DNA of 64,000 bases from Pleurodeles waltl (lineage: Eukaryota; Chordata; Amphibia; Caudata; Salamandridae): NCBI RefSeq assembly GCF_031143425.1, contig NC_090446.1, positions 653,997,717 to 654,061,716 of the forward strand. Direction: 5' to 3'. Of the stretch, positions 22,065 to 31,795 are shown piece after piece. Under the pieces are notes generated by a model, which was not told where the DNA came from, did not search any database, and saw nothing but the letters and a program-made list of their open reading frames with translations. Made by a program: the position numbers and the translations under genes. Each line of letters opens with the position of its first letter. The stretch's first letter is position 1.

Positions 22065-23810
22065 TTAAGGGATACCCAGCATGGCTGCATGGGTTTTCAG
22101 TTCTACCTCAGCCCATGCTGAGGACTCCAGGTCATTTCCAAGCAAACAGTCTACTGGGATATTTGAGGAGACCACCACCTGTTTCAGGCCATTGACCCCT
22201 CCCCACTCTAAAGTTACCATAGCCATGGGATGTACTTTAGTCTGATTGTCAGCGTTGGTGACTGGATAAGTTTGTCCAGCCAGGTATTGACCAGGGGAAA
22301 CCAGTTTCTCTGTCACCATGGTGACACTGGCACCTGTATCCCTCAGGCCTTCTACACTTGTCCCATTAATTAAGAGCTGCTGCCTGTATTTTTGCATGTT
22401 AGGAGGCCAGGCAGCCAGTGTGGCTAAATCCACCCCACCCTCAGAGACTAATGTAGCTTCAGTGTGACACCTGATTTGCTCTGGGCACACTGTTGATCCC
22501 ACTTGGAGACTGGCCATTCCAGTTTTAGCTGGAGTGGAGTTAGAAGTGGTAGTTTTCTTGGGACAGGCCTTGTCTCCAGTTTGGTGTCCAGGCTGATTAC
22601 AGCTACGACACCAGGCCTTTTTGGGATCAACGTTTTTACCCTTGTACCCAAAATTGGTTTGTGAACAGGCTCTGGGCCCACCCTCCTGTGCAGGTTTTTG
22701 GGGGCCTGTAGAAGACTCTTTACTATTTTTGTTTTTGGATGTCTCAACACTCTTCCCCTGGGGAGGCTTTGTGACCCCTTTCTTTTGGTCACCCCCTGTG
22801 GAAGTCTTGGTCACCCTAGTCTTGACCCAATGGTCCGCCTTCTTTCCCAATTCTTGGGGAGAAATTGGTCCTAGGTCTATCAGATGCTGATGCAGTTTAT
22901 CATTTGAACAAGTACTTAACAGGTGTTCTTTCACAAATAAATTGTACAGCCCATCATAATTATTTACACCACTGCCTTGAATCCAACCATCCAGTGTTTT
23001 CACTGAGTAGTCTACAAAATCAACCCAGGTCTGGCTCGAGGATTTTTGAGCCCCCCTGAATCTAGTCCTATACTCCTCAGTGGAGAATCCAAAGCCCTCA
23101 ATCAGGGTTCCCTTCATGAGGTCATAAGATTCTGCATCTTTTCCAGAGAGTGTGAGGAGTCTATCCCTACACTTTCCAGTGAACATTTCCCAAAGGAGAG
23201 CACCCCAGTGAGATTTGTTCACTTTTCTGGTTACACAAGCCCTCTCAAAAGCTATGAACCATTTGGTGATGTCATCACCATCTTCATATTTAGTTACAAT
23301 CCCTTTAGGGATTTTCAACATGTCAGGAGAATCTCTGACCCTAGTTATGTTGCTGCCACCATTGATGGGTCTTAGGCCCATCTCTTGTCTTTCCCTTTCT
23401 ATGGCTAGGATCTGTCTTTCCAAAGCCAATCTTTTGGCCATCCTGGCTAACTGGATGTCCTCTTCACTGGAGTTATCCTCAGTGATTTCAGAGATGTTGG
23501 TCTCTCCTGTGAGGGAAACAGCATCTCTGACTATTATATTTGGAGTCAGGGCTTGAGCAGCCCTGTTCTCCCTAAGTAGGACTGGAGGGGGGGAATTTCC
23601 CTCCAAGTCACTATCTTCATCCTCTGTGTTGCCATCCTCAGAGGGGTTGGCTCTTTCAAACTCTGCCAAAAGCTCCTGGAGCTGTTGTTTGGAAGGTCTG
23701 GGGCCCATTGTAATTTTCTTTATTTTACAGAGTGACCTTAGCTCCCTCATCTTAAGATGGAGGTAAGGGGTGATGTCGAGTTCCATCACATTCACATCTG
23801 TACTAGACAT
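22065..23810 (-). CDS. gag: Gmr1-like gag-protease
   Basis: 581 codons from a true ATG. Residues ~1-60 include a helical, SAP-like segment (MRELRSLCKIKKI). Residues ~105-145 are a charged coiled-coil-like region. Capsid-like sequence follows, with a SCAN-like helical block at ~244-332 (YRTRFRGAQK...WVDFVDYSVKTLDGWI...LLSTCSNDKLHQHLIDLGPIS). One zinc knuckle lies at ~401-416 (CRSCNQPGHQTGDKAC, CX2CX4HX6C), and an aspartic protease active site DTGA at ~491-494. Gag forms the particle; the protease matures it. It ends in TAA, and translation could continue in the same frame into integrase. The SCAN domain of vertebrate zinc-finger genes is known to derive from Gmr1-like gag. Confidence 0.92.
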   Translation of the reverse strand: MSSTDVNVMELDITPYLHLKMRELRSLCKIKKITMGPRPSKQQLQELLAEFERANPSEDGNTEDEDSDLEGNSPPPVLLRENRAAQALTPNIIVRDAVSLTGETNISEITEDNSSEEDIQLARMAKRLALERQILAIERERQEMGLRPINGGSNITRVRDSPDMLKIPKGIVTKYEDGDDITKWFIAFERACVTRKVNKSHWGALLWEMFTGKCRDRLLTLSGKDAESYDLMKGTLIEGFGFSTEEYRTRFRGAQKSSSQTWVDFVDYSVKTLDGWIQGSGVNNYDGLYNLFVKEHLLSTCSNDKLHQHLIDLGPISPQELGKKADHWVKTRVTKTSTGGDQKKGVTKPPQGKSVETSKNKNSKESSTGPQKPAQEGGPRACSQTNFGYKGKNVDPKKAWCRSCNQPGHQTGDKACPKKTTTSNSTPAKTGMASLQVGSTVCPEQIRCHTEATLVSEGGVDLATLAAWPPNMQKYRQQLLINGTSVEGLRDTGASVTMVTEKLVSPGQYLAGQTYPVTNADNQTKVHPMAMVTLEWGGVNGLKQVVVSSNIPVDCLLGNDLESSAWAEVELKTHAAMLGIP

Positions 23811-24057
23811 TATGCTTCTAAAAGTTGGAATACTTTTTAAGACTCTAAAACTAGTTCTAGGTTCTAATTCAAACTTTCACAAACTTTTAAACTCTAAAAG
23901 AAATGCTAAACAGGATCTAACACAAGGCCCTAGCAGGTCTTTTAAGAATTTAGAAAAATAGCTCAAATTGCAAAAATCAATTTCTAATGACAATTTTTGG
24001 AATTTGTCGTGTGATCAGGTATTGGCTGAGTAGTCCAGCAAATGCAAAGTCTTGTAC

Positions 24058-24075
24058 CCCACCGCTGATCTACCA
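24058..24075 (-). promoter_or_regulatory. Primer-binding site candidate
   Basis: One base inside the 5' LTR, the minus strand reads TGGTAGATCAGCGGTGGG. It begins TGG as expected for pairing to a tRNA CCA end. I could not assign the tRNA; only TGGTAG matches the initiator-Met type site I know. Confidence 0.6.
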
Positions 24076-24076
24076 A

Positions 24077-26762
24077 TGTAGGAAGTTGGCTCTGTATGTA
24101 CTATTTCAAAGTAAGGAATAGCATGCACAGAGTCCAAGGGTTCCCCTTAAAGGTAAGATAGTGGCAAAAAGAGATAATACTAATGCTCTATTGTGGTAGT
24201 GTGGTCGAGCAGTAGGCTTATCAAAGGAGTAGTGTTAAGCATTTGTTGTACATACACACAGGCAATAAATGAGGAACACACACTCAGAGACAATTCCAGG
24301 CCAATAGGTTTTTGTTATAGAAAAATATATTTTCTTAGTTTATTTTAAGAACCACAGGTTCAAATTCTACATGTAATATCTCATTTGAAAGGTATTGCAG
24401 GTAAGTACTTTAGGAACTTTGAATAATCACAATAGCATATATACTTTTTACATAAAACACATTTAGCTGTTTTAAAAGTGGACACAGTGCAATTTTCACA
24501 GTTCCTAGGGGAGGTAAAGTAATGTTAGTTCTTGCAGGTAAGTAAACCACCTACGGGGTTCAAATTGGGGTCCAAGGTAGCCCACCGTTGGGGGTTCCGA
24601 GCAACCCCAAAGTTACCACACCAGCAGCTCAGGGCCGGTCAGGTGCAGAGTTCAAAGCGGTGCCCAAAACGCATAGGCTTCAATGGAGAGAAGGGGGTGC
24701 CCTGGTTCCAATCTGCCAGCAGGTAAGTACCCGCGTCTTCGGAGGGCAGACCAGGGGGGTTTTGTAGGGCACCGGGGGGGACACAAGTCCACACAGAAAG
24801 TACACCCTCAGCAGCGCGGGGGCGGCCGGGTGCAGTGTGCAAACAAGTGTCGGGTTCTCAATAGAATTCAATGGGAGACCAAGGGGTCTCTTCAGCGGTG
24901 CAGGCAGGCAAGGGGGGGGCTCCTCGGGGTAGCCACCACCTGGACAAGGGAGAGGGCCTCCTGGGGGTCACTCCTGCACTGAAGTTCCGATCCTTCAGGT
25001 GCTGGGGGCTGCGGGTGCAGGGTCTTTTCCAGCCGTCGGGATTTTAGAGTCAGGCAGTCGCGGTCAGGGGGAGCCTCGGGATTCCCTCTGCAGGCGTTGA
25101 TGTGGGGGCTCAGCGGGGACAACTTTGGTTACTCACAGTCTCGGAGTCGCCGGAGGGTCCTCCCTGAGGTGTTGGTTCTCCACCAGTCGAGTCGGGGTCG
25201 CCGGGTGCAGTGTTGCAAGTCTCACGCTTCTTGCGGGGATTGCAGGGGTCTTTAAATCTGCTCCTCTGGATACAAAGTTGCAGTCTTTGTTGAACAGGGC
25301 CGCTGTTCTCTGGAGTTTCTTGGTCTCTTGGAAGCAGGTCAGTCCTCTGAGGATTCAGAGGTCGCTGGTCCTGGAGAAAGCGTCGCTGGAGCAGGTTTCT
25401 TTGGAAGGCAGGAGACAGGCCGGTAGGACTGGGGCCAAAGCAGTTGGTGTCTTCTTTCTTCTTCTGCAGGGGTTTTCAGCTCAGCAGTTTTCTTCTTCTG
25501 TAAGTTGCAGGAATCTAAATTCTTAGGTTCAGGGGAGCCCTTAAATACTAAATTTAAGGGCGTGTTTAGGTCTGGGGGGGTTAGTAGCCAATGGCTACTA
25601 GCCCTGAGAGTGGGTACACCCTCTTTGTGCCTCCTCCCAAGGGGAGGGGGTCACATTCCTATCCCTATTGGGGGAATCCTCCATCTGCAAGATGGAGGAT
25701 TTCTAAAAGTTAGAGTCACTTCAGCTCAGGACACCTTAGGGGCTGTCCTGACTGGCCAGTGACTCCTCCTTGTTATTCTCATTATCTCCTCCGGCCTTGC
25801 CGCCAAAAGTGGGGCCGTGGCCGGAGGGGGCGGGCAACTCCACTAGCTGGAGTGCCCTGCGGTGCTGGAACAAAGGGGGTAAGCCTTTGAGGCTCACCGC
25901 CAGGTGTTACAGCTCCTGCCTGGGGGAGGTGATAGCATCTCCACCCATTGCAGGCTTTGTTACAGGCCACAGAGTGACAAAGGCACTCTCCCCATGTGGC
26001 CAGCAACATGTCTCGAGTGTGGCAGGCTGCTAGAACCAGTCAGCCTACACGGGTAGTTGGATTAGGTTTCAGGGGGCACCTCTAAGGTGCCCTCTGGGGT
26101 GTATTTTACAATAAAATGTACACTGGCATCAGTGTGCATTTATTGTGCTGAGAAGTTTGATACCAAACTTCCCAGTTTTCAGTGTAACCATTATGGTGCT
26201 GTGGAGTCCGTGTTGGACAGACTCCCAGACCATATACTCTTATGGCTACCCTGCACTTACAATGTCTAAGGTTTGGCTTAGACACTGTAGGGGCACAGTG
26301 CTCATGCACTGGTGCCCTCACCTATGGTATAGTGCACCCTGCCTTAGGGCTGTAAGGCCTACTAGAGGGGTGACTTATCTATACTGCATAGGCAGTGTGA
26401 GGTTGGCATGACACCCTGAGGGGAGTGCCATGTCGACTTACTCGTTTTGTCCTCATCAGCACACACAAGCTGGAAAGCAGTGTGTCTGTGCTGAGTGAGG
26501 GATCCCTAGGGTGGCATAAGATATGCTGCAGCCCTTAGAAACCTTCCCTGGCATCAGGGCCCTTGGTGCCAGAGGTACCAGTTACAAGGGACTTACCTGG
26601 ATGCCAGGGTGTGCCAATTGTGGAATCAAAAGTACAGGTTAGGGAAAGAACACTGGTGCTGGGGCCTGGTTAGCAGGCCTCAGCACTCTTTCAATTCAAA
26701 ACCTAGCATCAGCAAAGGCAAAAAGTCAGGGGGTAACCATGCCAAGGAGGCATTTCCTTACA
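24077..26762 (-). repeat. 5' LTR of the Gmr1-like element (2686 bp)
   Basis: Partner of 16309-18995; carries promoter and polyadenylation functions for the element. Differences from the other LTR are scattered single changes plus a few 1-2 base indels, with a small cluster near 25105-25135. Confidence 0.93.
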
Positions 26763-26767
26763 CACTG
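26763..26767. repeat. Target-site duplication CACTG, right
   Basis: Matches 16304-16308; the DIRS recombinase sequence continues directly after it. Confidence 0.9.
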
Positions 26768-27490
26768 TTTAACGAATTCCTTAAAAGTCTCTTCAGAGTC
26801 TTTTCTCCAATAAGACCTCCTCCTAACCCATGGCAATTAAACATAGTTTTATCCCAATCGATCAGGAGTCCTTCCGAACCAATTCACAAGGCAGAAGTAA
26901 TTGCTTTCCTGGAAGATGGTGCTCCTACAACCTCTAACTTTTGCTAGAGGTTTGTACAAAATTCAAGCCTGTATGATCAAAAAACCCATTCTTCAGTTGA
27001 GGGATGAGAGAATCATACTACAAATCTGCTCTTTATTTATAAAGTGCTATCTGCCTTACATTTCAGTGAACCAGCAGTATTTAAAACATACTTTCAAACT
27101 CTACGTAATGCTCCATGAAGAGCCCTTCATAGTTTAAATTTAAAAAGTTGTTTACATTTTACTATTGGTAGAACTAAATATATTTGACAACTGATCATCG
27201 TTTAGTGTCCTATGGTCATCCATGGAAAGGATAAACTCTTTCTAAACAAGAAGTAGCTAATTAGATGTCTGGAGCCATAGTCTTTGGTCATAATAAAGCA
27301 GGCGGTCCTCTCTGAGGAAATGGTACAGCACATGCCACAAAAAGTGTGTCCACATGCACAGCCATATTTGCAGGAGTGTCCTATGCGGACATTTGTAGGG
27401 CAGGACATTTAACGGGAAGAACAGACACACCTTTACACAACATTGCTGTTTGGATTCGACAGTAAACAAAGATGATACAGTGATATAAGC
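26768..27490 (+). pseudogene. DIRS relic 2: tyrosine recombinase, part 2
   Basis: Resumes the gene cut at 16308: FNEFLKSLFRVFSPIRPPPN, PWQLNIVLSQSIRSPSEPIH, then with frame changes ILQLRDERIILQ and LHEEPF. It ends in a C-terminal block with HATKSVST (His codon at 27331) and GVSYADICRAGHLTG. In the family the box is HxxR; here the Arg is Lys. Several stops are present. DIRS recombinases integrate a circular cDNA without a target duplication. The DIRS right end follows at 27602. Confidence 0.75.
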
Positions 27491-27601
27491 AGTGCTTCAT
27501 CATCTCTTTCAATAAGATGAGCCTTTTCTTTCTCATTGTCTCCCACCATTCGCTAACAACTGTAGACTGTGCATCTTCTGCTCGCTCATCTGATTTACGT
27601 A

Positions 27602-28005
27602 TGTGAATACATTAAAGATCCATTACTGGAGAAAGAATATTCTACTTACCTGTAACTGTTGTTCTCCAGTATTGGAGTCTTTCATAGATTCAGACCTGAA
27701 CTTCTCTACCTCACACTTACCTATGTTATCTTATTCGTCAATACTTGTGTACCAAAATTGGACAGTGGTGGCCTGGATAGGGATGCGTTTATTGTGTGCT
27801 GATTGGATGAAAGTCGGATCTTTTAGAATGGTGTGAATTGGCTACTTCTGTGACTATGATAAAGTTTGTCTGTCTATATTTAACACTGTATAATTCTCTA
27901 TATTTACTGTGCGACTTTCAGTTTGATAGGAATGATTCAAGCATGTGAATCTATGGAAAATATCAATACTGAAGAACAACAGTTACAGGAAGGTAACTTT
28001 TTCTT
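27602..28005. mobile_element. DIRS relic 2: right-end inverted/complementary region
   Basis: GTGAATACATTAAAGATCC (27603) is an imperfect reverse complement of the GGAGTCTTTCATAGATTCA segment at 27674-27692. The arm TACCTGTAACTGTTGTTCT (27647) is again inverted as AGAACAACAGTTACAGGAAG at 27973. This nested complementarity matches the right terminal repeat plus internal complementary region of DIRS elements. The same layout occurs at 10600-10990. Confidence 0.65.
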
Positions 28006-29379
28006 TATATTGTGTTCCAATACATTCACCATCCTGAAGATAGCCTGTTAGATTTTCAGTGCAATAGTATATGACTATTGAAGATCCCCAACTTGCATAT
28101 TTATGCGGATGACTACTTAATTTGACAAATCGCTGAAACTGAAACTTGTAATAAATAGCCTCTAACAATATTGCTTAAACTTTACATAGACCTTCAGTAA
28201 TGAATGAAACAGTTTCATTGTGGCTGTAATTGTTTTGACTTTGCTACATTTAAGTCATGTCTTGTACTATTTTGTTTTTCATAGAATGACCCTGTGTTTG
28301 GATGGGTGTAGAGAATAGCAGAAGAGAAGATTGAGGAAAAACCTTCATTGCACTCATTTGGAAATAATGAACAATGCTGAGATTAAATCTGTCACTTAAA
28401 GTCTACATTTAAGGAACATTTGTAATTTCTTTGCATATCATTATAATTTAACTAGGCCCATCAGACTATTTTTATGAGAAAAACATTATTGCTACATTAA
28501 TAAATGTGCAGCTCTGTGAAATGAAAGGTAAAGAATGACATCTTACCAGTTTATCCTTATTTTCTTATACTTTGTTAAAATAAAAGGCATTGTATTATTA
28601 AGTTGGTACATACATTTCTTTGATTGTTTTATTCCACTCTTATTTATATTATGAAATTCCTTTTTTCTTCATGGAAACTGTGGCAGGAGCCTGGAGGTGG
28701 GATGAGAAGTATGGAGCTGTTTCACTACAGAGGCATGTCTTAACAATTGTGAAGTGTAGGCATATGTGCGTCCTGCCTAGATCTGGCCCACCAGTTCTTA
28801 TGTTCTGCCCGCTACCAGATGCAAGGTTGTTTCAGTTTGCCCAATGAGGCAAGACATCTTGGTACAGTTTTTTTTTACTGCAGGACTCCAAACCCTCTTT
28901 TTAAATGTTTACTCTTCTCTAATTCTAGTCTCCTTTATTAACGGGGAAGGCTTATGCCTCATCACTTGGTATTGCAGGTTGCATTCTCATTAAAAGAAGT
29001 ACCATCTCAATTATAATAGGTCAATTACTTTTCCCTGCTACCACTTACTCTTCCACTATAGGGCCCTTGACATGGCTCTTTCTCTGAGGTGGCTGTTAGG
29101 TACTAACCTGCAACAAAAACATATCTAAGCGCTAAATATAGTTATAGTCTTTATATTTTGAAGTCAATAAAAAAAGATTTTATGGAATTTTAATATATAT
29201 ATATTGGTAAGTATCAAATAGTATTAAATCTTTATTAATCCATAAATTCATGTAGAAACACTCATGAAGTGTGTCCTGAATCTCTTGCTATTCCGGTAGG
29301 GGCCTTTCAAACAAGGATCTAAACAGTACTTCATCACATGCTTCCTAATGTAAATCCAATCATCAGGGTTTAAGCTGTG
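28006..29379. other. AT-rich sequence, no gene recognised
   Basis: No protein motif, paired termini or tandem repeat was seen. A small CA/TG-rich block at 28680-28850 has a short open frame without recognisable features. It may contain the 3' LTR of the retroviral relic that ends near 29380, but no LTR landmark could be fixed. Confidence 0.35.
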
Positions 29380-29848
29380 TCACTGATCTTGACTTGGCTT
29401 TTCTCTTACATCTTCAATCTGAGCCACAGAACAAACAACACTAGCCAGTCCTTTGCAATAATAGAGTACCTTGTCATCTGTAATATTCACAAGTACATTT
29501 GCTAAAACTGCAGGTAACCTCATGGCCCTCCCCATCAACACTTCATGGGGCGACAACCCAATCCTTCGATCAGGTGTGTTTCCTAGATTAGAACCAAGGA
29601 TAAGGCATATGGCCATTTCAATGATGCTGACGCGCATATCTTTGCTAATCTCGATTTGATAATACCATTCATTTGCTTGACGATTCCAGAAGCTCAGGTC
29701 GATAACTTCAGTGAAGCTTTTGATCACTCCTTGCTGCTGCACATAACATTTTTATAACCTCACTATTAAAGTGGGTACCTCAGTCTGATTCCAAAGAGGC
29801 AGGCACCCGGTACCTAGGTATCAGTTCTCTCAATAGAAACTTTGCTAC

Positions 29849-29856
29849 TGTTAGAC
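29849..29856. repeat. 8-bp target duplication TGTTAGAC, left
   Basis: Identical to 30075-30082, flanking the hAT element. Confidence 0.95.
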
Positions 29857-30074
29857 CAGTGGTTCCCAACCTGTGGGCCGGGGACCCCCTTGGGGACCGC
29901 GAAGCCTCCTTAGGGGGTCTGCGACTGCTTAGAAACCTTTATAATATTAGGTTCCAACTATCAATAATGGCTCAGTGGGGGTCCACGGAGTCCAATAATG
30001 AGTCCGTGGGGGTCCCCGGGCTCCAGTATTGATAAAATGGGGGTCCACAGAAGTCAAAAGGTTGGGAACCACTG
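29857..30074. mobile_element. Non-autonomous hAT element (218 bp)
   Basis: Terminal inverted repeats CAGTGGTTCCCAACCT and AGGTTGGGAACCACTG, with an exact 8-bp target duplication TGTTAGAC. TIR sequence and duplication length are typical of hAT-Charlie-type MITEs. It is too short to code for transposase. Confidence 0.95.
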
Positions 30075-30593
30075 TGTTAGACTGTCACTTCTTCTTGTGG
30101 GATATGCCTCCACCCATCTAGAGAAGATACAAATGATCACCTAGATTAACTTAATCAATTGCAAGGTGGCATTTCAATGAAATCCAGCTGAATCCTGTTG
30201 AATGGGACAACCTGATCTGCCTACATGACTTAAGGTGTTCCATTCCCCACATTCATTTTTGGACATTCAACACACCTACTGAAAATTTCTTCTGCCTATG
30301 TCCTGAAGTGAATATTTGATTATTTCAATACTGTTTGAAAGTTCTGATCATGGCGTTTCTAACCAAATGTGCCTGCCCATGTAGGTATTGTGTCACTGGA
30401 ATACGCAAACTGTCTGGTTATATTAGTTGTCCATCCATTGAGACCCATATGTTGTTGTCATCAATTCCACAACCCATTCTTATCCATCTTGTATTGCTTC
30501 AATTGATTCATTTGTTTTGCATAAGTCTCAACTCATCCCAGTTATCTGCTGCTTTCAAAATCATGGCAAGAAGACATCCCTCCTGACTCCGAG

Positions 30594-30947
30594 TCATGTA
30601 TGAACCATTGTAAGTGCATGACCTGCTGAGATCATAAAATCTTGTTGTGACCACAATTGCCCATAGTCATGGACAATACCAAACCCATATTGACTTTCTA
30701 TAAAAATTGTCACACTCATTCTGGTAGTGCAGTTGCAAGCCCTAGTAAGAGCAAATAGTTCTGTAACTTGGGCTGATTTAACCCCTTGTAACCAAGATGC
30801 CAGAACAATTTCTTGAATTGTGTAGACTGTATATGCTGCTCTTAGGCATCCTTCATTTGTTCTTAGGCAGGAACTGTCCACAAAAAGAGCGTCATCTGGA
30901 TTGGTTAAAGGCTCATCTTTTATGTCTGGTCTGGGTTTGGTGCACAA
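30594..30947 (-). pseudogene. Retroviral relic: RNase H
   Basis: A 117-codon frame with CTKPRPDIKDEPL, DDALFVDSSCLRTNEGCLRA and AQVTELFALTRAC aligns with the RNase H at 40949-41320 in the provirus. It adjoins the integrase relic in the expected order. The catalytic Asp in the TDS-type box is lost (FIESQ). Confidence 0.8.
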
Positions 30948-30996
30948 ATCAGTAACATCAAGGCAATCATGTTCATAATGATCAGACCCATTATCT

Positions 30997-31224
30997 TCAG
31001 GTAATGGTAAGATGTATGCGCAACCCTAGAGAACGCATATTTTCAACTGATTTGTCATCTAATTGTACTGTAAAACGTTTCTGCAGAGTTACACTTTTAG
31101 AAATATCTAAATCATATTTATTTGCCAATTCGGTTAATTGATCATGCACCATTGCTACTTTCCTCGTAATTTCTTTCCACAAATAAACCAGTTCTTTTGT
31201 AAATATTAATACCACATCACACAT
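30997..31224 (-). pseudogene. Retroviral relic: gag capsid fragment
   Basis: 75 codons; LWKEITRKVAMVHDQLTELA and NKYDLDIS...ENMRSLGLRIHL align with the provirus capsid region near 37010-37210. It lies 50 bp upstream (minus strand) of RNase H, so protease and RT have been deleted between them. Confidence 0.75.
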
Positions 31225-31589
31225 GACAGACAGTTCACTTAACAGTGTTAAAATCAGGATAAGTAAACTAGTCCATACTGTTCATAAGTCCAAAATCCAA
31301 AGTTTATTGAATAGTAGTTCAGTCCTTAATGTGCTCCAGAATACTGTATAGCATTTAGAAAGGCAGCCATCAAGTGTTTCGTCACGTAAAGTGACATTTT
31401 CAAGGCTAAATGGTCTATGTTGTATATCTTGAGCAAAAGGATAAGAATTAGTCTTTATGAATCAAGTAATGTTGTGCAGTTGGGATAGCAGCATACTAGT
31501 TATAATCGTAGCCCAAACTGCTGGGCAATAGAACTCTCCCAGTCCAGTTAAGTAGTGCCTAGTCACAAACCAAGTAAACTTCAAATTGG

Positions 31590-31795
31590 CAGGCTAACGT
31601 CTCTGCGTAAGTGATACAACCAGCCCTGATAAGCTAATCCTGAAGTGCTAGTTAGACGTGCTTGTCTCCGTATCAAAAGAAAGTTCACGTCTTCATGTAA
31701 GTCATACAACCAGCCCTGATAAGCTAATCCTGAAGTGTTAGTTAGACGCGTTTGTGTCTGCATCAAAAGTAAGTGAACATGCGTCTCTTTTGCCA
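31590..31795. repeat. Tandem duplication, unit about 86 bp, two copies plus a partial
   Basis: CAACCAGCCCTGATAAGCTA then ATCCTGAAGTG and TTAGACG occur at about 31618-31665 and 31708-31755, with the preceding ACGTCT...GTAAGT...ATA word also repeated. The two copies differ at several positions. Confidence 0.85.

Larger units (their letters stand above)
16309..26762 (-). mobile_element. Complete Gmr1-like Ty3/gypsy retrotransposon (10.45 kb)
   Basis: Two 2.69 kb LTRs flank gag-PR, integrase, then RT-RNase H, all on the minus strand. Integrase lies upstream of RT, the order typical of Ty1/copia, while the RT and IN sequences are Ty3/gypsy-like. This combination defines the Gmr1-like group described in deuterostomes. 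It has a 5-bp target duplication, an 18-nt primer-site candidate and a G-run polypurine tract. By eye the LTRs differ at about 40 positions (roughly 1.5%), so insertion is recent relative to its surroundings. Apart from the gag-pol stop, only one stop breaks pol. Confidence 0.93.
29380..30590 (-). pseudogene. Retroviral relic: integrase
   Basis: On the minus strand, broken frames align with the integrase of the 17 kb provirus in this window. The N-terminal part has HGQAHLVRNAMIRTFKQY (near 30310). The core region has FSWISLKCHLAID (near 30190). The C-terminal part has TPDRRIGLSPHEVLMGRAMR and NVLVNITDDKVLYYCKGLA (29440-29570). Stops and frameshifts throughout. A hAT element (29857-30074) splits the core. 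It belongs to the same retroviral family as 32889-49967 but is older and on the opposite strand. Confidence 0.8.

Noticed and set aside
24058..24075. Assigning the Gmr1-like primer site to initiator tRNA-Met
   Set aside because: Only the first six bases fit; the rest does not match the site I know.
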